Shown here piece by piece: positions 1 to 7,916 of a stretch of 64,000 bases of DNA. Both the position numbers and the translations under genes were made by a program. Position 1 is the stretch's first letter. Each line of letters starts with the position of its first letter. Source of the DNA: Robertkochia flava. Its GTDB lineage: Bacteria; Bacteroidota; Bacteroidia; Flavobacteriales; Flavobacteriaceae. The DNA lies in NCBI RefSeq assembly GCF_020166515.1, contig NZ_JAINZT010000002.1, forward strand, positions 620,001 through 684,000. The letters are read 5' to 3'. The notes beneath the pieces were generated by a model. It was not told the origin of the DNA, ran no database searches, and worked only from the letters and a program-made list of their open reading frames with translations.

Positions 1-1
1 C

Positions 2-100
2 TTCTACGATCATACGTTCTCCCAGTTTAAAGTTTCCACAGCTTTCCCTCAAACCACGATTCGTTCTGGCTTTACCCTGCGTTATAATTTTGGAAATTAA
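2..100 (+). CDS. C-terminal end of an outer-membrane beta-barrel protein, possibly SprA (partial)
   Basis: An open frame enters from the left edge and ends at TAA 98-100. Its last 32 residues end in TLRYNFGN, an alternating aromatic/polar pattern typical of the last strand of a Bacteroidota outer-membrane barrel. In many Flavobacteria the giant type IX secretion translocon protein SprA lies directly upstream of gcvH and a VanZ-like gene, the arrangement seen here, so SprA is the best guess. That identity rests on gene order and the barrel-like tail only; another OMP cannot be excluded. Confidence 0.55.
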   Translation, partial: FYDHTFSQFKVSTAFPQTTIRSGFTLRYNFGN

Positions 101-112
101 ACAGGGTGAGCT

Positions 113-143
113 TTGAATACAATCTGAGAATCGATTACATTTG
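113..143 (+). promoter_or_regulatory. Bacteroidota-type promoter for gcvH
   Basis: TTG at 113-115, a 20-nt spacer and TACATTTG at 136-143 match the Bacteroidota sigma(ABfr) consensus (TTG, 17-23 nt, TAnnTTTG). It lies 30 bp before the gcvH ATG and implies that gcvH is not simply read through from the upstream barrel gene. Confidence 0.7.
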
Positions 144-172
144 TGCATCAAAAAATTTAATACGCTTTAGTT

Positions 173-553
173 ATGAATATTCCATCTGATTTAAAATATA
201 CCAAGGATCACGAGTGGGTAAAGATCGAAGGTGATGTGGCTACCATTGGTATAACCGATTTTGCGCAAAGTGAGCTTGGTGATATCGTCTATGTTGAGGT
301 TGAAACCGTAGATGAGGAGTTGGAAAGAGAAGAGGTGTTCGGTACCGTTGAGGCGGTTAAAACCGTATCTGATCTGTTCCTTCCCCTTTCTGGCGAGATC
401 ATCGAATTCAATGAGTCCCTCGAAGAGGAGCCAGAAAAGGTAAACACAGATCCTTATGGAGACGGGTGGATGATTAAAGTGAAAATTACAGATACCGCAG
501 AGGTGGATGACCTTCTGAGCAGCGACGACTACAAAGAGCTGGTGGGTGCTTAA
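173..553 (+). CDS. gcvH: Glycine cleavage system H protein
   Basis: This is the lipoyl carrier of the glycine cleavage system; it shuttles the aminomethyl group between the P, T and L proteins in the cytoplasm. The 126-residue length is normal for GcvH. The lipoyl-lysine motif TVEAVKTVSDL is present with the modified lysine at about K63, and the N-terminus (KYTKDHEWV) is typical. It has its own promoter, and its stop overlaps the GTG start of the next gene by 8 bp, so the two are probably translationally coupled. The P and T protein genes are not in the window, as is common in Bacteroidota. Confidence 0.97.
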   Translation: MNIPSDLKYTKDHEWVKIEGDVATIGITDFAQSELGDIVYVEVETVDEELEREEVFGTVEAVKTVSDLFLPLSGEIIEFNESLEEEPEKVNTDPYGDGWMIKVKITDTAEVDDLLSSDDYKELVGA

Positions 554-917
554 AAAACACAGGTATCTTATAGCAGGAGCCATTTGGCTGCTCTCGGTAG
601 CGGTGGCCAGTCTGATATCTGTAAGCTTTATCCCAAAAGTAGATTTGGGATTTACCTACATGGATAAGCTGGTACATGCTGCCTTTTATATGATTGCAAC
701 ATTTTTGCTTTATTTGCACTTCCGGAATTCGGAGAATAATCGTATTTTATATAAAATTGGTGCCTTTTGTTTCGTGTATGGAATGGTTATTGAAGTGCTT
801 CAATACGCGCTCCCATACCGAAGGGCATTTGAATGGGCAGATATGCTGGCCAATGCCACAGGAATCGTTTTGGCTATAGTGCTGATAAAGTTTGCTTTAG
901 CGCCTGAGCGAAGGTGA
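546..917 (+). CDS. VanZ-like family membrane protein
   Basis: A 123-residue protein with about four hydrophobic segments. The pattern YMDKLVHAAFYM, a middle GMVIEVLQ and the acidic/aromatic stretch FEWADMLANATG are the VanZ-like (PF04892) signature. The start is a GTG at 546 inside the last codons of gcvH. VanZ homologues in Bacteroidota are abundant and mostly of unknown function; the gcvH linkage is conserved in the group. Nothing here suggests glycopeptide resistance. Confidence 0.85.
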   Translation: MLKKHRYLIAGAIWLLSVAVASLISVSFIPKVDLGFTYMDKLVHAAFYMIATFLLYLHFRNSENNRILYKIGAFCFVYGMVIEVLQYALPYRRAFEWADMLANATGIVLAIVLIKFALAPERR

Positions 918-985
918 AAGGTAAATTTTAGTTGCAATTAATGTGAATAAATAATTAAATTAGCGAACATAAACACAAAGAACCT

Positions 986-1696
986 ATGGAACCGAAAAAG
1001 AATCCAAAAGCGGATCTGACGAGAAATAGCGGACTCTACTTCGCGATTGGACTTGCTGTAGTGCTGTTTGTAACTTGGCAGGCAATTGAATGGAAGACCT
1101 ACGAAAAGCAGGAGAACTTCGAATACACTATGGATGTAGAAGAACTTCTGGATGAGGAAGTGCCGATTACAGAACAGATAAACACTCCACCACCGCCACC
1201 ACCACCAGCTGCTCCCGAAGTTATCGAGGTTGTAGAGGACGAGGAAGAAGTGGAAGAGACCATTATCGAGTCAACAGAAACCGATCAGGAAGAAGAGATC
1301 GTGGAGGTTGAGGAGATCGTTGAGGTGGAAGAAGAGGTAGCTGTAGACGTTCCATTTACGGTTATTGAAGATAAACCCATGTTCCCTGCTTGTAAGGATG
1401 TGCCAAAGAATCAGCAATTCCAGTGTTTCAAGGAAAACCTTGATAAGCACGTAAGAAAAACTTTCAGGTATCCGGAGATTGCCCAGGAAATGGGAATTCA
1501 GGGTAGGGTTTATGTGAACTTCCGTATCAATAAAGATGGTACGATCACCATTCTTAATACCCGTGCTCCCGATAAGTCTCTGGACGAGGAAGCTAGAAGG
1601 ATAATCAATAAGTTGCCGCAGCTTATTCCAGGGAAACAGCGAGGAAGACCAACTCCTGTAACCTTTGCTTATCCAATCGTGTTTAAATTGAACTAA
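986..1696 (+). CDS. Energy transducer TonB-family protein
   Basis: A 236-residue inner-membrane protein with the TonB layout: a short cytoplasmic N-terminus, one membrane segment at about residues 16-33, a run of seven prolines near residue 68, a Glu/Val-rich periplasmic spacer (about 80-120), and a C-terminal TonB domain (about 140-236, with GRVYVNFRINKDG). It would couple the proton-motive force to TonB-dependent outer-membrane receptors. Bacteroidota carry many paralogues, so the receptor cannot be named. A strong terminator follows at 1719. Confidence 0.93.
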   Translation: MEPKKNPKADLTRNSGLYFAIGLAVVLFVTWQAIEWKTYEKQENFEYTMDVEELLDEEVPITEQINTPPPPPPPAAPEVIEVVEDEEEVEETIIESTETDQEEEIVEVEEIVEVEEEVAVDVPFTVIEDKPMFPACKDVPKNQQFQCFKENLDKHVRKTFRYPEIAQEMGIQGRVYVNFRINKDGTITILNTRAPDKSLDEEARRIINKLPQLIPGKQRGRPTPVTFAYPIVFKLN

Positions 1697-1718
1697 GAGA
1701 AGTTTCTATAATATATTT

Positions 1719-1746
1719 AAAGCCCGGACATTGTTCCGGGCTTTTT
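1719..1746 (+). terminator. Rho-independent terminator after the tonB-like gene
   Basis: AAAGCCCGG and CCGGGCTTTTT form a GC-rich stem with a 6-8 nt loop followed by a T-run, 23 bp after the stop codon. Confidence 0.9.
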
Positions 1747-1956
1747 CTTTTAATATAATCCGGCGTGGGGCCTCGCTGTCTTTTATTTAAAGGGATGTAT
1801 TCTTTGTTAGGCCTTTCTTTTATGAAGCCTTACAGGCAGGATTGTGGAGCCTTTGTTGTTTAAGATGAGTTTAAAGATGGATCCGCAGGATGGTGAAGTG
1901 GTCGTAACCCTTTAGTGATGTGACTTTTCAGGGATGCTGATTAAAAGCTTAAACCA
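1747..1956. other. Intergenic stretch with no recognised gene
   Basis: The gap between the tonB-like gene and cyoE is 313 bp. Apart from the terminator on its left and the promoter on its right I see no ORF, RNA fold or repeat that I can support. Confidence 0.6.
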
Positions 1957-1987
1957 TTGCATAGAAAGCTTTTGTACGTTATCTTTG
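1957..1987 (+). promoter_or_regulatory. Bacteroidota-type promoter of the cytochrome oxidase assembly operon
   Basis: TTG at 1957-1959, a 20-nt spacer and TATCTTTG at 1980-1987 fit the consensus closely. It lies 22 bp before the cyoE ATG, so the leader is very short. Confidence 0.75.
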
Positions 1988-2009
1988 CACCCCATTTTAC
2001 GAAGATTAC

Positions 2010-2912
2010 ATGAAGACCGCAATTAATACCGCAGCAAAGACCAGGAGCTTGCCTTTGGCATTTGCAGATTTTAAACAGCTAACCAAGGCAGGGCTTGCGT
2101 TTAGTGTGGTGTTTTCTTCTTTAGCGGGCTATATGCTTGGGGCCGACAGGCTGGATCTTACCGTAATTATGCTGCTTGCAGTAGGGGGGTATTTCATGGT
2201 TGGGGCTTCCAATGCTTTTAATCAGGTTATCGAAAAGGATTTGGATGCGTTGATGAAGCGAACCCGCAAAAGGCCGGTACCTTCCGGACGTATGTCTGTC
2301 TCACTGGCTCTTACGGTGGCTGTGATTTTTACAGTGCTTGGAGTGATAACACTGTATGTGGTGAATCCCAAGACTGCCATGTTTGGAGCGCTGTCCATCT
2401 TCCTGTATGTTTGTTTGTATACCCCTTTAAAGACAAAAACACCCCTGGCGGTGTTTGTGGGGGCTTTCCCCGGGGCTATTCCCTTTATGCTGGGTTGGGT
2501 TGCTGCAACGAACGATTTTGGTATAGAACCCGGAACTCTTTTCATGATCCAGTTTTTCTGGCAATTCCCGCATTTTTGGGCAATAGGCTGGATGCTCGAT
2601 GATGATTACAAAAGAGCGGGCTTTAAAATGTTGCCTACAGATAAAAAGGATACAGCTACCATTGTACAGATCATTATGTACACGTTTTGGATGATCCTTG
2701 CATCCATATTTCCTGTAACCGGGCTTACCGGTACGCTTTACCTGAGTGTGCCTGCCGCGGTGATCATCTTTATCCTTGGAGTAGGGATGCTGCTGTTTGC
2801 CTTTAAATTGTATAGTAAAAGAGATAACCGTTCTGCAAGACAACTTATGCTGGCCAGTGTGTCCTATATCACACTTATGCAGATCGTTTACGTAGCCGAT
2901 AAATTCTTATAA
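2010..2912 (+). CDS. cyoE: Protoheme IX farnesyltransferase (heme O synthase)
   Basis: This integral membrane UbiA-family prenyltransferase adds a farnesyl chain to heme B to make heme O, the precursor of the heme used by cytochrome oxidase. At 300 residues it has the usual length and about eight or nine membrane segments. The substrate motif NAFNQVIEKDLD lies at residues 68-79, followed by MKRTRKRPVPSGR; a second acidic motif (DDDYKRAGFKMLP) lies near residue 200. It opens an operon with the oxidase subunits and ends 3 bp before the next ATG. Confidence 0.96.
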   Translation: MKTAINTAAKTRSLPLAFADFKQLTKAGLAFSVVFSSLAGYMLGADRLDLTVIMLLAVGGYFMVGASNAFNQVIEKDLDALMKRTRKRPVPSGRMSVSLALTVAVIFTVLGVITLYVVNPKTAMFGALSIFLYVCLYTPLKTKTPLAVFVGAFPGAIPFMLGWVAATNDFGIEPGTLFMIQFFWQFPHFWAIGWMLDDDYKRAGFKMLPTDKKDTATIVQIIMYTFWMILASIFPVTGLTGTLYLSVPAAVIIFILGVGMLLFAFKLYSKRDNRSARQLMLASVSYITLMQIVYVADKFL

Positions 2913-2915
2913 TTA

Positions 2916-3497
2916 ATGGATCTTACTGACGGAAATTTTGAACAAAAGAATGCCAGGGCAAAGAAAATGATGCTTTGGTTTGGAATGATAAGTATTGCGA
3001 TGATGTTCGCAGGCCTCACCTCGGCCTATGTGGTGAGTAAATCCCGCCCGGACTGGCTTCAGGATTTTCAGATCCCTGTAGCATTTTATTACAGTACCGT
3101 TGCCATCCTGATGAGCAGCCTTACCTTTTATCTGGCCGGAAGCGCGATCAGGAATGAACAGCACAACAAGGCAGGTGCACTCTTGTGGGGTACCCTGGGG
3201 CTTGGTCTGGCATTCGTGTATCTCCAGTTTGCTGGATTCTCGGAGGTGATCGAGGCAGGGTATTATTTTACGGGAATGGAAAGTACAGTAACCACTTCCT
3301 TTCTCTATGCAATAGTTTTTTCACACGTGGTTCACGTGTTTGCGGGACTTATCGTCCTTCTGGTGGTAATTTATAATCATTATAAAAAGAAATACGGTCC
3401 GACTCAAATGCTTGGTTTCGAGCTGGGAGCTTCCTTCTGGCACTTCCTTGATTTTCTTTGGGTCTACCTCATTTTCTTTTTCTATTTCTTTAGATAA
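2916..3497 (+). CDS. coxC: Heme-copper oxidase subunit III, short paralogue
   Basis: A 193-residue subunit III protein with five predicted membrane segments. The family pattern is visible in FSHVVHVFAGL and in the C-terminal FWHFLDFLWVYLIFFF. It is the first of two adjacent subunit III genes. The start is 3 bp after the cyoE stop. Subunits I and II are not in the window, so this cluster supplies assembly and accessory subunits to an oxidase encoded elsewhere. Confidence 0.92.
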   Translation: MDLTDGNFEQKNARAKKMMLWFGMISIAMMFAGLTSAYVVSKSRPDWLQDFQIPVAFYYSTVAILMSSLTFYLAGSAIRNEQHNKAGALLWGTLGLGLAFVYLQFAGFSEVIEAGYYFTGMESTVTTSFLYAIVFSHVVHVFAGLIVLLVVIYNHYKKKYGPTQMLGFELGASFWHFLDFLWVYLIFFFYFFR

Positions 3498-3550
3498 ATA
3501 AAAACCGTAAATTTGACAAATTTTTTAAAACAGATTACTTAACAACGTAT

Positions 3551-4528
3551 ATGGAAGCTACTGTTACAACAGCTACTGAAGAAAAAGTTTGGAGTGGAGG
3601 GAATGAACCTCTGGGCGCGAGCTATGGGAAAATGATGATGTGGTTTTTCATCGTTTCGGATGCCCTGACCTTCTCAGGGTTTCTTGCAGCTTATGGATTC
3701 TCAAGATTTAAATTTATTGAAACCTGGCCTATTGCAGATGAGGTGTTTACTCACTTCCCATTCCTGCACGGGGTTGATGCTCCTATGTATTATGTGGCAT
3801 TGATGACCTTTATCCTTATTTTCTCCTCTGTAACCATGGTTTTGGCTGTTGATGCCGGACACCAGATGAAGAAGACCAAGGTAACCTGGTATATGCTTCT
3901 TACCATTATTGGAGGTCTTATCTTCGTTGGTTCTCAGGCCTGGGAGTGGAAAAACTTCATTAAGGGAGAGTACGGTGCTGTTGAACTTAAATCAGGAAGA
4001 ATCCTTCAATTCCTTGACGGTACTACCGGAGAAAGGGTAGCGCTTTCTGAGTTCGCTGTTCCTGTGGCTTCAGACCGTGTGGAACACGAGGAAAAAGACG
4101 GGATCTGGTTTGTTTCAGACGGAGGTCTGCCTACCTATTCCCTGGAGGAAGTAAAGGCCGGATTTGCCGCCAATAAAAACCTGGTAGTAAGAACAGAGCG
4201 TCTAACTGCAGAAGGTAAGAAAACGGTGCTTTCAAGAGCAGAATCTGAAGAAAGGCTGGAGCAGGCTGTTATGGTAGTGGAAGGTGCGAACCTGGTGAGG
4301 AATGAATATGGGAACAGATTGTTTGCAGACTTTTTCTTCTTTATTACCGGATTTCACGGTTTCCACGTATTCTCTGGTGTAGTACTTAATATCATTATTT
4401 TCTTTAATGTAATTATGGGTACCTACGAAAAAAGAGGGCATTACGAAATGGTGGAAAAAGTTGGATTGTACTGGCACTTTGTAGACCTTGTTTGGGTATT
4501 TGTATTTACATTCTTCTATCTGGTTTAA
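3551..4528 (+). CDS. coxC: Heme-copper oxidase subunit III, long paralogue with an inserted soluble domain
   Basis: A 325-residue subunit III protein. The N-terminal membrane segments (about 25-130) and the C-terminal motifs FHGFHVFSGV and YWHFVDLVWVFVFTFFYLV are standard. Between them, about residues 135-255 form a hydrophilic insert that the upstream 193-residue paralogue lacks. It sits 53 bp downstream of the short copy on the same strand. The insert probably protrudes from the membrane; its role is unknown. Confidence 0.93.
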   Translation: MEATVTTATEEKVWSGGNEPLGASYGKMMMWFFIVSDALTFSGFLAAYGFSRFKFIETWPIADEVFTHFPFLHGVDAPMYYVALMTFILIFSSVTMVLAVDAGHQMKKTKVTWYMLLTIIGGLIFVGSQAWEWKNFIKGEYGAVELKSGRILQFLDGTTGERVALSEFAVPVASDRVEHEEKDGIWFVSDGGLPTYSLEEVKAGFAANKNLVVRTERLTAEGKKTVLSRAESEERLEQAVMVVEGANLVRNEYGNRLFADFFFFITGFHGFHVFSGVVLNIIIFFNVIMGTYEKRGHYEMVEKVGLYWHFVDLVWVFVFTFFYLV

Positions 4529-4549
4529 AAACTTATTGATCGCATAAAA

Positions 4550-4897
4550 ATGGCACACGCACACGAATCGAACACATCAAGAATCTGGACAGTATTCATT
4601 ATTCTGTCTGTTGTTACTATAGTAGAAGTTGCATTAGGTATTGTGAAGCCGTCATGGTCTATGGCTCCCATCCTGGGAATGAAAATCCTGAACTGGATCT
4701 TTATCATCCTTACCATTGTTAAGGCCTATTACATTGCCTGGGCGTTCATGCACCTGGAAGGTGAAAAGGGTAGTTTCCGATGGTCTATTGTATTGCCACT
4801 TCTGATATTAATTCCTTACCTGGTATTTATACTGCTGGTGGAAGGGAATTACATCCACGATGTTTATGCAGAAGGCTTTGTTTCATGGGACTTCTAA
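4550..4897 (+). CDS. Cytochrome c oxidase subunit IV family protein
   Basis: A 115-residue protein with three membrane segments. The arrangement of an N-terminal histidine-containing tail (MAHAHESN), TRIWTVF-like first helix and the motif AYYIAWAFMHLEGE matches prokaryotic cytochrome c oxidase subunit IV. It is the last structural gene before a terminator at 4917, which splits the cluster into two transcription units. Confidence 0.9.
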   Translation: MAHAHESNTSRIWTVFIILSVVTIVEVALGIVKPSWSMAPILGMKILNWIFIILTIVKAYYIAWAFMHLEGEKGSFRWSIVLPLLILIPYLVFILLVEGNYIHDVYAEGFVSWDF

Positions 4898-4916
4898 AAC
4901 ATACAATCTCAATGTA

Positions 4917-4944
4917 AAAGGCGGTTTTTCAACCGTCTTTTTTT
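4917..4944 (+). terminator. Rho-independent terminator after cox subunit IV
   Basis: AAAGGCGGTT and AACCGTCTTT form a 10-bp stem (one G-T pair) with a TTTC loop and a T-run. Confidence 0.85.
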
Positions 4945-4951
4945 ATTTTTG
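4944..4951 (+). promoter_or_regulatory. Candidate -7 promoter element (TATTTTTG)
   Basis: TATTTTTG lies immediately after the terminator and 20 bp before the ATG at 4972. No clear TTG -33 element is visible. If real, it makes the upstream GTG at 4951 part of the promoter and favours the 4972 start. Confidence 0.45.
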
Positions 4952-4971
4952 TGCTCAGAAAAAAAGCCTCG

Positions 4972-5637
4972 ATGAAAAAGTATATTGTCCTTGGAATATT
5001 ATTTGTGCTGCCTATCGTAGTTTATATGTTCTTTGCTTCCGGGGTAAATAATTTCGGGAAGCTTCCGGTTTTACATGAGGGCGTCGTGGCTCCCTCCGGA
5101 AAAGGAGTTAGTTTTGAGAACAGCATTACCATTCTTGGCTTTCCCGGGGAAAACCTGGAGTTGAAGAAAACCAATGTGTTTAATCTTAACCAAAAGATCT
5201 ACAAGCGTTTTAATGGTTTTGAAGACCTGCAGTTCATCATGTTGCTTCCGGAAGGTACCGCAAACCAGGTGGAAGCGTTGAAGGAGGAGCTTGGCCGTAT
5301 CTCTGATGTTTCCAATTGGAATTTCATAGCATTACCCGAGGCAGAGATTCAGGCTGTGTTTAACAGTCTTGGAACTCCGCTCAGCCTGGATAAGCATATG
5401 GGTTGTGACCAGGTTTTTATTATAGACAAGAAGAACCGGTTGCGAGGCAGGGATAAGGACGATAACGATGAGCCGCTTTACGGCTATGATGCCACCTCTG
5501 TTGCGATCATTAATAATAAGATGGTTGATGATGTTAAGGTGATCCTTGCAGAATACAGGCTTTCTTTAAAAGAAAATAATGAGGGTGCTCCCAGGGGCAG
5601 AAACTCCATTCTTAAAAAAGTGAACACTAATGAATAA
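4972..5637 (+). CDS. Membrane-anchored thioredoxin-fold-like protein of the cytochrome oxidase assembly cluster
   Basis: A 221-residue protein with one N-terminal membrane segment (about 5-22) and an exported domain. The sequence VSFENSITILGFPGENLELKKTNVFNLNQKIYKRF and the later VFIIDKKNRLRGR resemble a degenerate thioredoxin/SCO fold, but the CxxxC copper motif is absent and the only cysteine seen is in HMGCDQ. A GTG at 4951 would add seven residues; I prefer the ATG at 4972 because of the -7 box at 4944. It overlaps the SCO gene by 8 bp, which suggests a shared role in oxidase maturation. I do not recognise a named family. Confidence 0.8.
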   Translation: MKKYIVLGILFVLPIVVYMFFASGVNNFGKLPVLHEGVVAPSGKGVSFENSITILGFPGENLELKKTNVFNLNQKIYKRFNGFEDLQFIMLLPEGTANQVEALKEELGRISDVSNWNFIALPEAEIQAVFNSLGTPLSLDKHMGCDQVFIIDKKNRLRGRDKDDNDEPLYGYDATSVAIINNKMVDDVKVILAEYRLSLKENNEGAPRGRNSILKKVNTNE

Positions 5638-6307
5638 GAAGTATCTCTGGTTAATCGTGGTAATTGTTGTATTCGGATTCATTTTTGTACCGGATATCCT
5701 GGACCGGCTGAAGTCCGGACAGGTAGTTGATGCCGACCGTCATAAGATCGGGGTTAAAACAATTGAGGAAAGCGACCTGGTGCAGATCGGGAAGGTGCCC
5801 GAATTTGAATTTGTCGATCAGGTTGGAGATACTATTTCCAGCAAGGATTACTCCGGGAAGGTCTATGTGGTTGAATTCTTTTTTACAACCTGCCCTACCA
5901 TATGCCCGGTGATGACAACCAATATGCTCACGCTCCAGGAGGCTTTTAAGGATCGCAAGGATTTTGGGGTAGCCTCCTTTACCATAAACCCGATGAATGA
6001 TACTCCAGAGGTCCTGCAGGACTATGCCGAGAATTATGGGATAACCCATCCTAACTGGCACCTTCTTACAGGGGAGATGGATAAGATCATGGAATTATCC
6101 AATACCGGTTTTAATATGTATGCCGGTACCAACCCAAATGTCGATGGTGGATTTGAACATTCCGGGATGTTTGCCCTCATCGATAAGAATGGCATGATCA
6201 GATCCCGTAAGGATCAGTTTGGGAACCCGATCGTTTATTATGACGGAACTACCGAAGAAGGGGTTGAGTTAATAAAGCAGGATATCAGAACCTTATTAAA
6301 GCAATAG
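5630..6307 (+). CDS. SCO1/SenC-family copper chaperone for cytochrome oxidase
   Basis: A 225-residue protein anchored by one N-terminal helix (about 4-21) with a periplasmic thioredoxin fold. It delivers copper to, or reduces, the CuA site of oxidase subunit II. The copper ligands are visible: CPTIC at 88-92 and the histidine in FEHSGMF at about 176. Length is normal. It overlaps the upstream gene by 8 bp and ends 1 bp before the DUF420 start. Confidence 0.95.
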   Translation: MNKKYLWLIVVIVVFGFIFVPDILDRLKSGQVVDADRHKIGVKTIEESDLVQIGKVPEFEFVDQVGDTISSKDYSGKVYVVEFFFTTCPTICPVMTTNMLTLQEAFKDRKDFGVASFTINPMNDTPEVLQDYAENYGITHPNWHLLTGEMDKIMELSNTGFNMYAGTNPNVDGGFEHSGMFALIDKNGMIRSRKDQFGNPIVYYDGTTEEGVELIKQDIRTLLKQ

Positions 6308-6308
6308 T

Positions 6309-6842
6309 ATGGATACAACGCAAAACAGCCTGGAAAAGAAATACAATAAATGGATCTGGATACTATCCATTGTTATTCCGCTAGCTGTGGCAGTGCTCTT
6401 CAGGGTTCGCATCCCGAATGTGGAGCCGCTGAGTTTTCTGCCTCCTATTTACGCTACCATTAACGGTATTACAGCGTTGTTGCTGGTAGCTGCGGTAGTA
6501 GCCATTAAAAAAGGCAGGAGAACCACCCACGAGCGCCTTATGAAGGTGTGTATCGGTCTGTCGCTTGCTTTTCTGGTGATGTATGTCGCGTATCATATGA
6601 CCTCAGACCCCACTCCTTTCGGAGGAGAAGGTACGGTGAGGTATATGTATTACATCCTTCTGGTGAGTCATATCATCCTCTCAGTAGGGGTGATTCCTTT
6701 GGTGCTGATCACCTTTGTAAAGGCGCTCTCTGCGCGATTTGACAAACATAGAAAAATTGCCAGGATCACTTTTCCGATCTGGTTGTATGTTGCTGTAACC
6801 GGGGTTGTGGTTTACCTTATGATTGCTCCGTATTACCAATAG
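6309..6842 (+). CDS. DUF420 membrane protein (CtaM-like)
   Basis: A 177-residue protein with five predicted membrane segments. Family features are the early PLSFLPPIYATINGITALLL, the His in AYHMTSDPTPFGG, and the HIILSV and FDKHRKIARITFPIWLYVAVTGVVVYLM blocks. DUF420 proteins accompany oxidase assembly genes; the Gram-positive homologue CtaM is needed for a functional caa3/aa3 oxidase. The role here is inferred from that and from the operon. Confidence 0.9.
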   Translation: MDTTQNSLEKKYNKWIWILSIVIPLAVAVLFRVRIPNVEPLSFLPPIYATINGITALLLVAAVVAIKKGRRTTHERLMKVCIGLSLAFLVMYVAYHMTSDPTPFGGEGTVRYMYYILLVSHIILSVGVIPLVLITFVKALSARFDKHRKIARITFPIWLYVAVTGVVVYLMIAPYYQ

Positions 6843-6858
6843 AATACTGTTAGTGAAA

Positions 6859-7068
6859 ATGAAATATATACTTCTCGTTCTGGTGCTGGTGTTCCTTTTT
6901 CTTCCGGCGGATGTCCTGGCTCAATGTGCCATGTGTCGGGCCGTTCTCGAAAGCGGAGAAGAGCAGGAGGTGGCCAAAGGTTTGAATAATGGTATCATAT
7001 ACCTGATGGCAGTTCCTTATGTTTTAATAGGGGCCCTGGGTTATATCATCTACCGGAAACTGAAGTGA
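6859..7068 (+). CDS. Small exported membrane protein with CxxC motif
   Basis: A 69-residue protein: signal peptide (about 1-20), then QCAMCRAV just after the probable cleavage site, and a second hydrophobic segment near the C-terminus (about 48-65). The frame is open back to 6823, but ATG 6859 gives a compact signal peptide and avoids overlap with DUF420; a GTG at 6853 is an alternative. It is the last gene of the oxidase cluster. The CxxC could be a thiol or metal site; function is not known. Confidence 0.75.
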   Translation: MKYILLVLVLVFLFLPADVLAQCAMCRAVLESGEEQEVAKGLNNGIIYLMAVPYVLIGALGYIIYRKLK

Positions 7069-7214
7069 TTCACCTTTATGTTGGCAGTTTTAACAATATA
7101 TTAATAATATCATTGTAACAAATGCCGGTCTCGAAAGTCTTACATGGTGGACCCTTATGGGTATGTTAATAATATTTACAGTTCAAATTGAGCTGTTAAA
7201 ATACACTAACCATC

Positions 7215-7916
7215 ATGATCGAGATTAAAGACCTGCACAAGTCTTACAAAATGGGCAGTAACAGCCTGCATGTTCTAAAGGGAATTAACTTTTCCGTAAA
7301 AGAGGGGGAGCTGGTTGCTATCATGGGGTCTTCGGGCTCTGGTAAATCTACCCTGCTGAATATTCTTGGGATGCTCGATGGGTACGATTCGGGAACCTAT
7401 CACCTGGACGGTGTCCTGATCAAGGATCTGAATGAGACCAAAGCTGCCAATTACCGCAATAAATTTCTCGGATTTATTTTCCAGTCTTTTAACCTGATCA
7501 ACTACAAATCGGCCTGGGAAAATGTGGCCCTGCCGTTGTATTATCAACGGGTAGGACGCAAGGAACGCAAAGAACGCGCGATTCATCATTTAAAAACCGT
7601 AGGTCTTGAACCCTGGGCTGAACATTTGCCCAGTGAATTATCCGGAGGTCAGAAGCAAAGGGTGGCTATAGCAAGGGCAATGGCTGCAGAGCCTAAGGTG
7701 CTCCTCGCAGATGAGCCTACCGGAGCCCTCGATAGTGTGACGTCTCATGAAGTCATGGCGCTGATCCAGCGCATCAACGACGAAGGAAGAACCATCCTGG
7801 TGGTAACCCATGAAGAAGATATTGCTCATATGTGTAAGCGTATCGTTCATTTAAAGGATGGGGTGATTGTAAGTGACTCTGTTGTTGAACAGCATAGATT
7901 AGAGGCCAATGTTTAA
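7215..7916 (+). CDS. ABC transporter ATP-binding protein, MacB/LolD type
   Basis: A 233-residue ATPase. Walker A GSSGSGKST is at 38-46, the signature LSGGQKQR at 142-149, Walker B VLLADEP at 162-168 followed by TGALD, and the H-loop in VVTHEE. The closest type is the MacB/LolD/FtsE group. It starts a five-gene unit (ATPase, two permeases, adaptor, TolC) that forms a complete tripartite exporter. The stop overlaps the next start by 8 bp. Confidence 0.95.
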   Translation: MIEIKDLHKSYKMGSNSLHVLKGINFSVKEGELVAIMGSSGSGKSTLLNILGMLDGYDSGTYHLDGVLIKDLNETKAANYRNKFLGFIFQSFNLINYKSAWENVALPLYYQRVGRKERKERAIHHLKTVGLEPWAEHLPSELSGGQKQRVAIARAMAAEPKVLLADEPTGALDSVTSHEVMALIQRINDEGRTILVVTHEEDIAHMCKRIVHLKDGVIVSDSVVEQHRLEANV

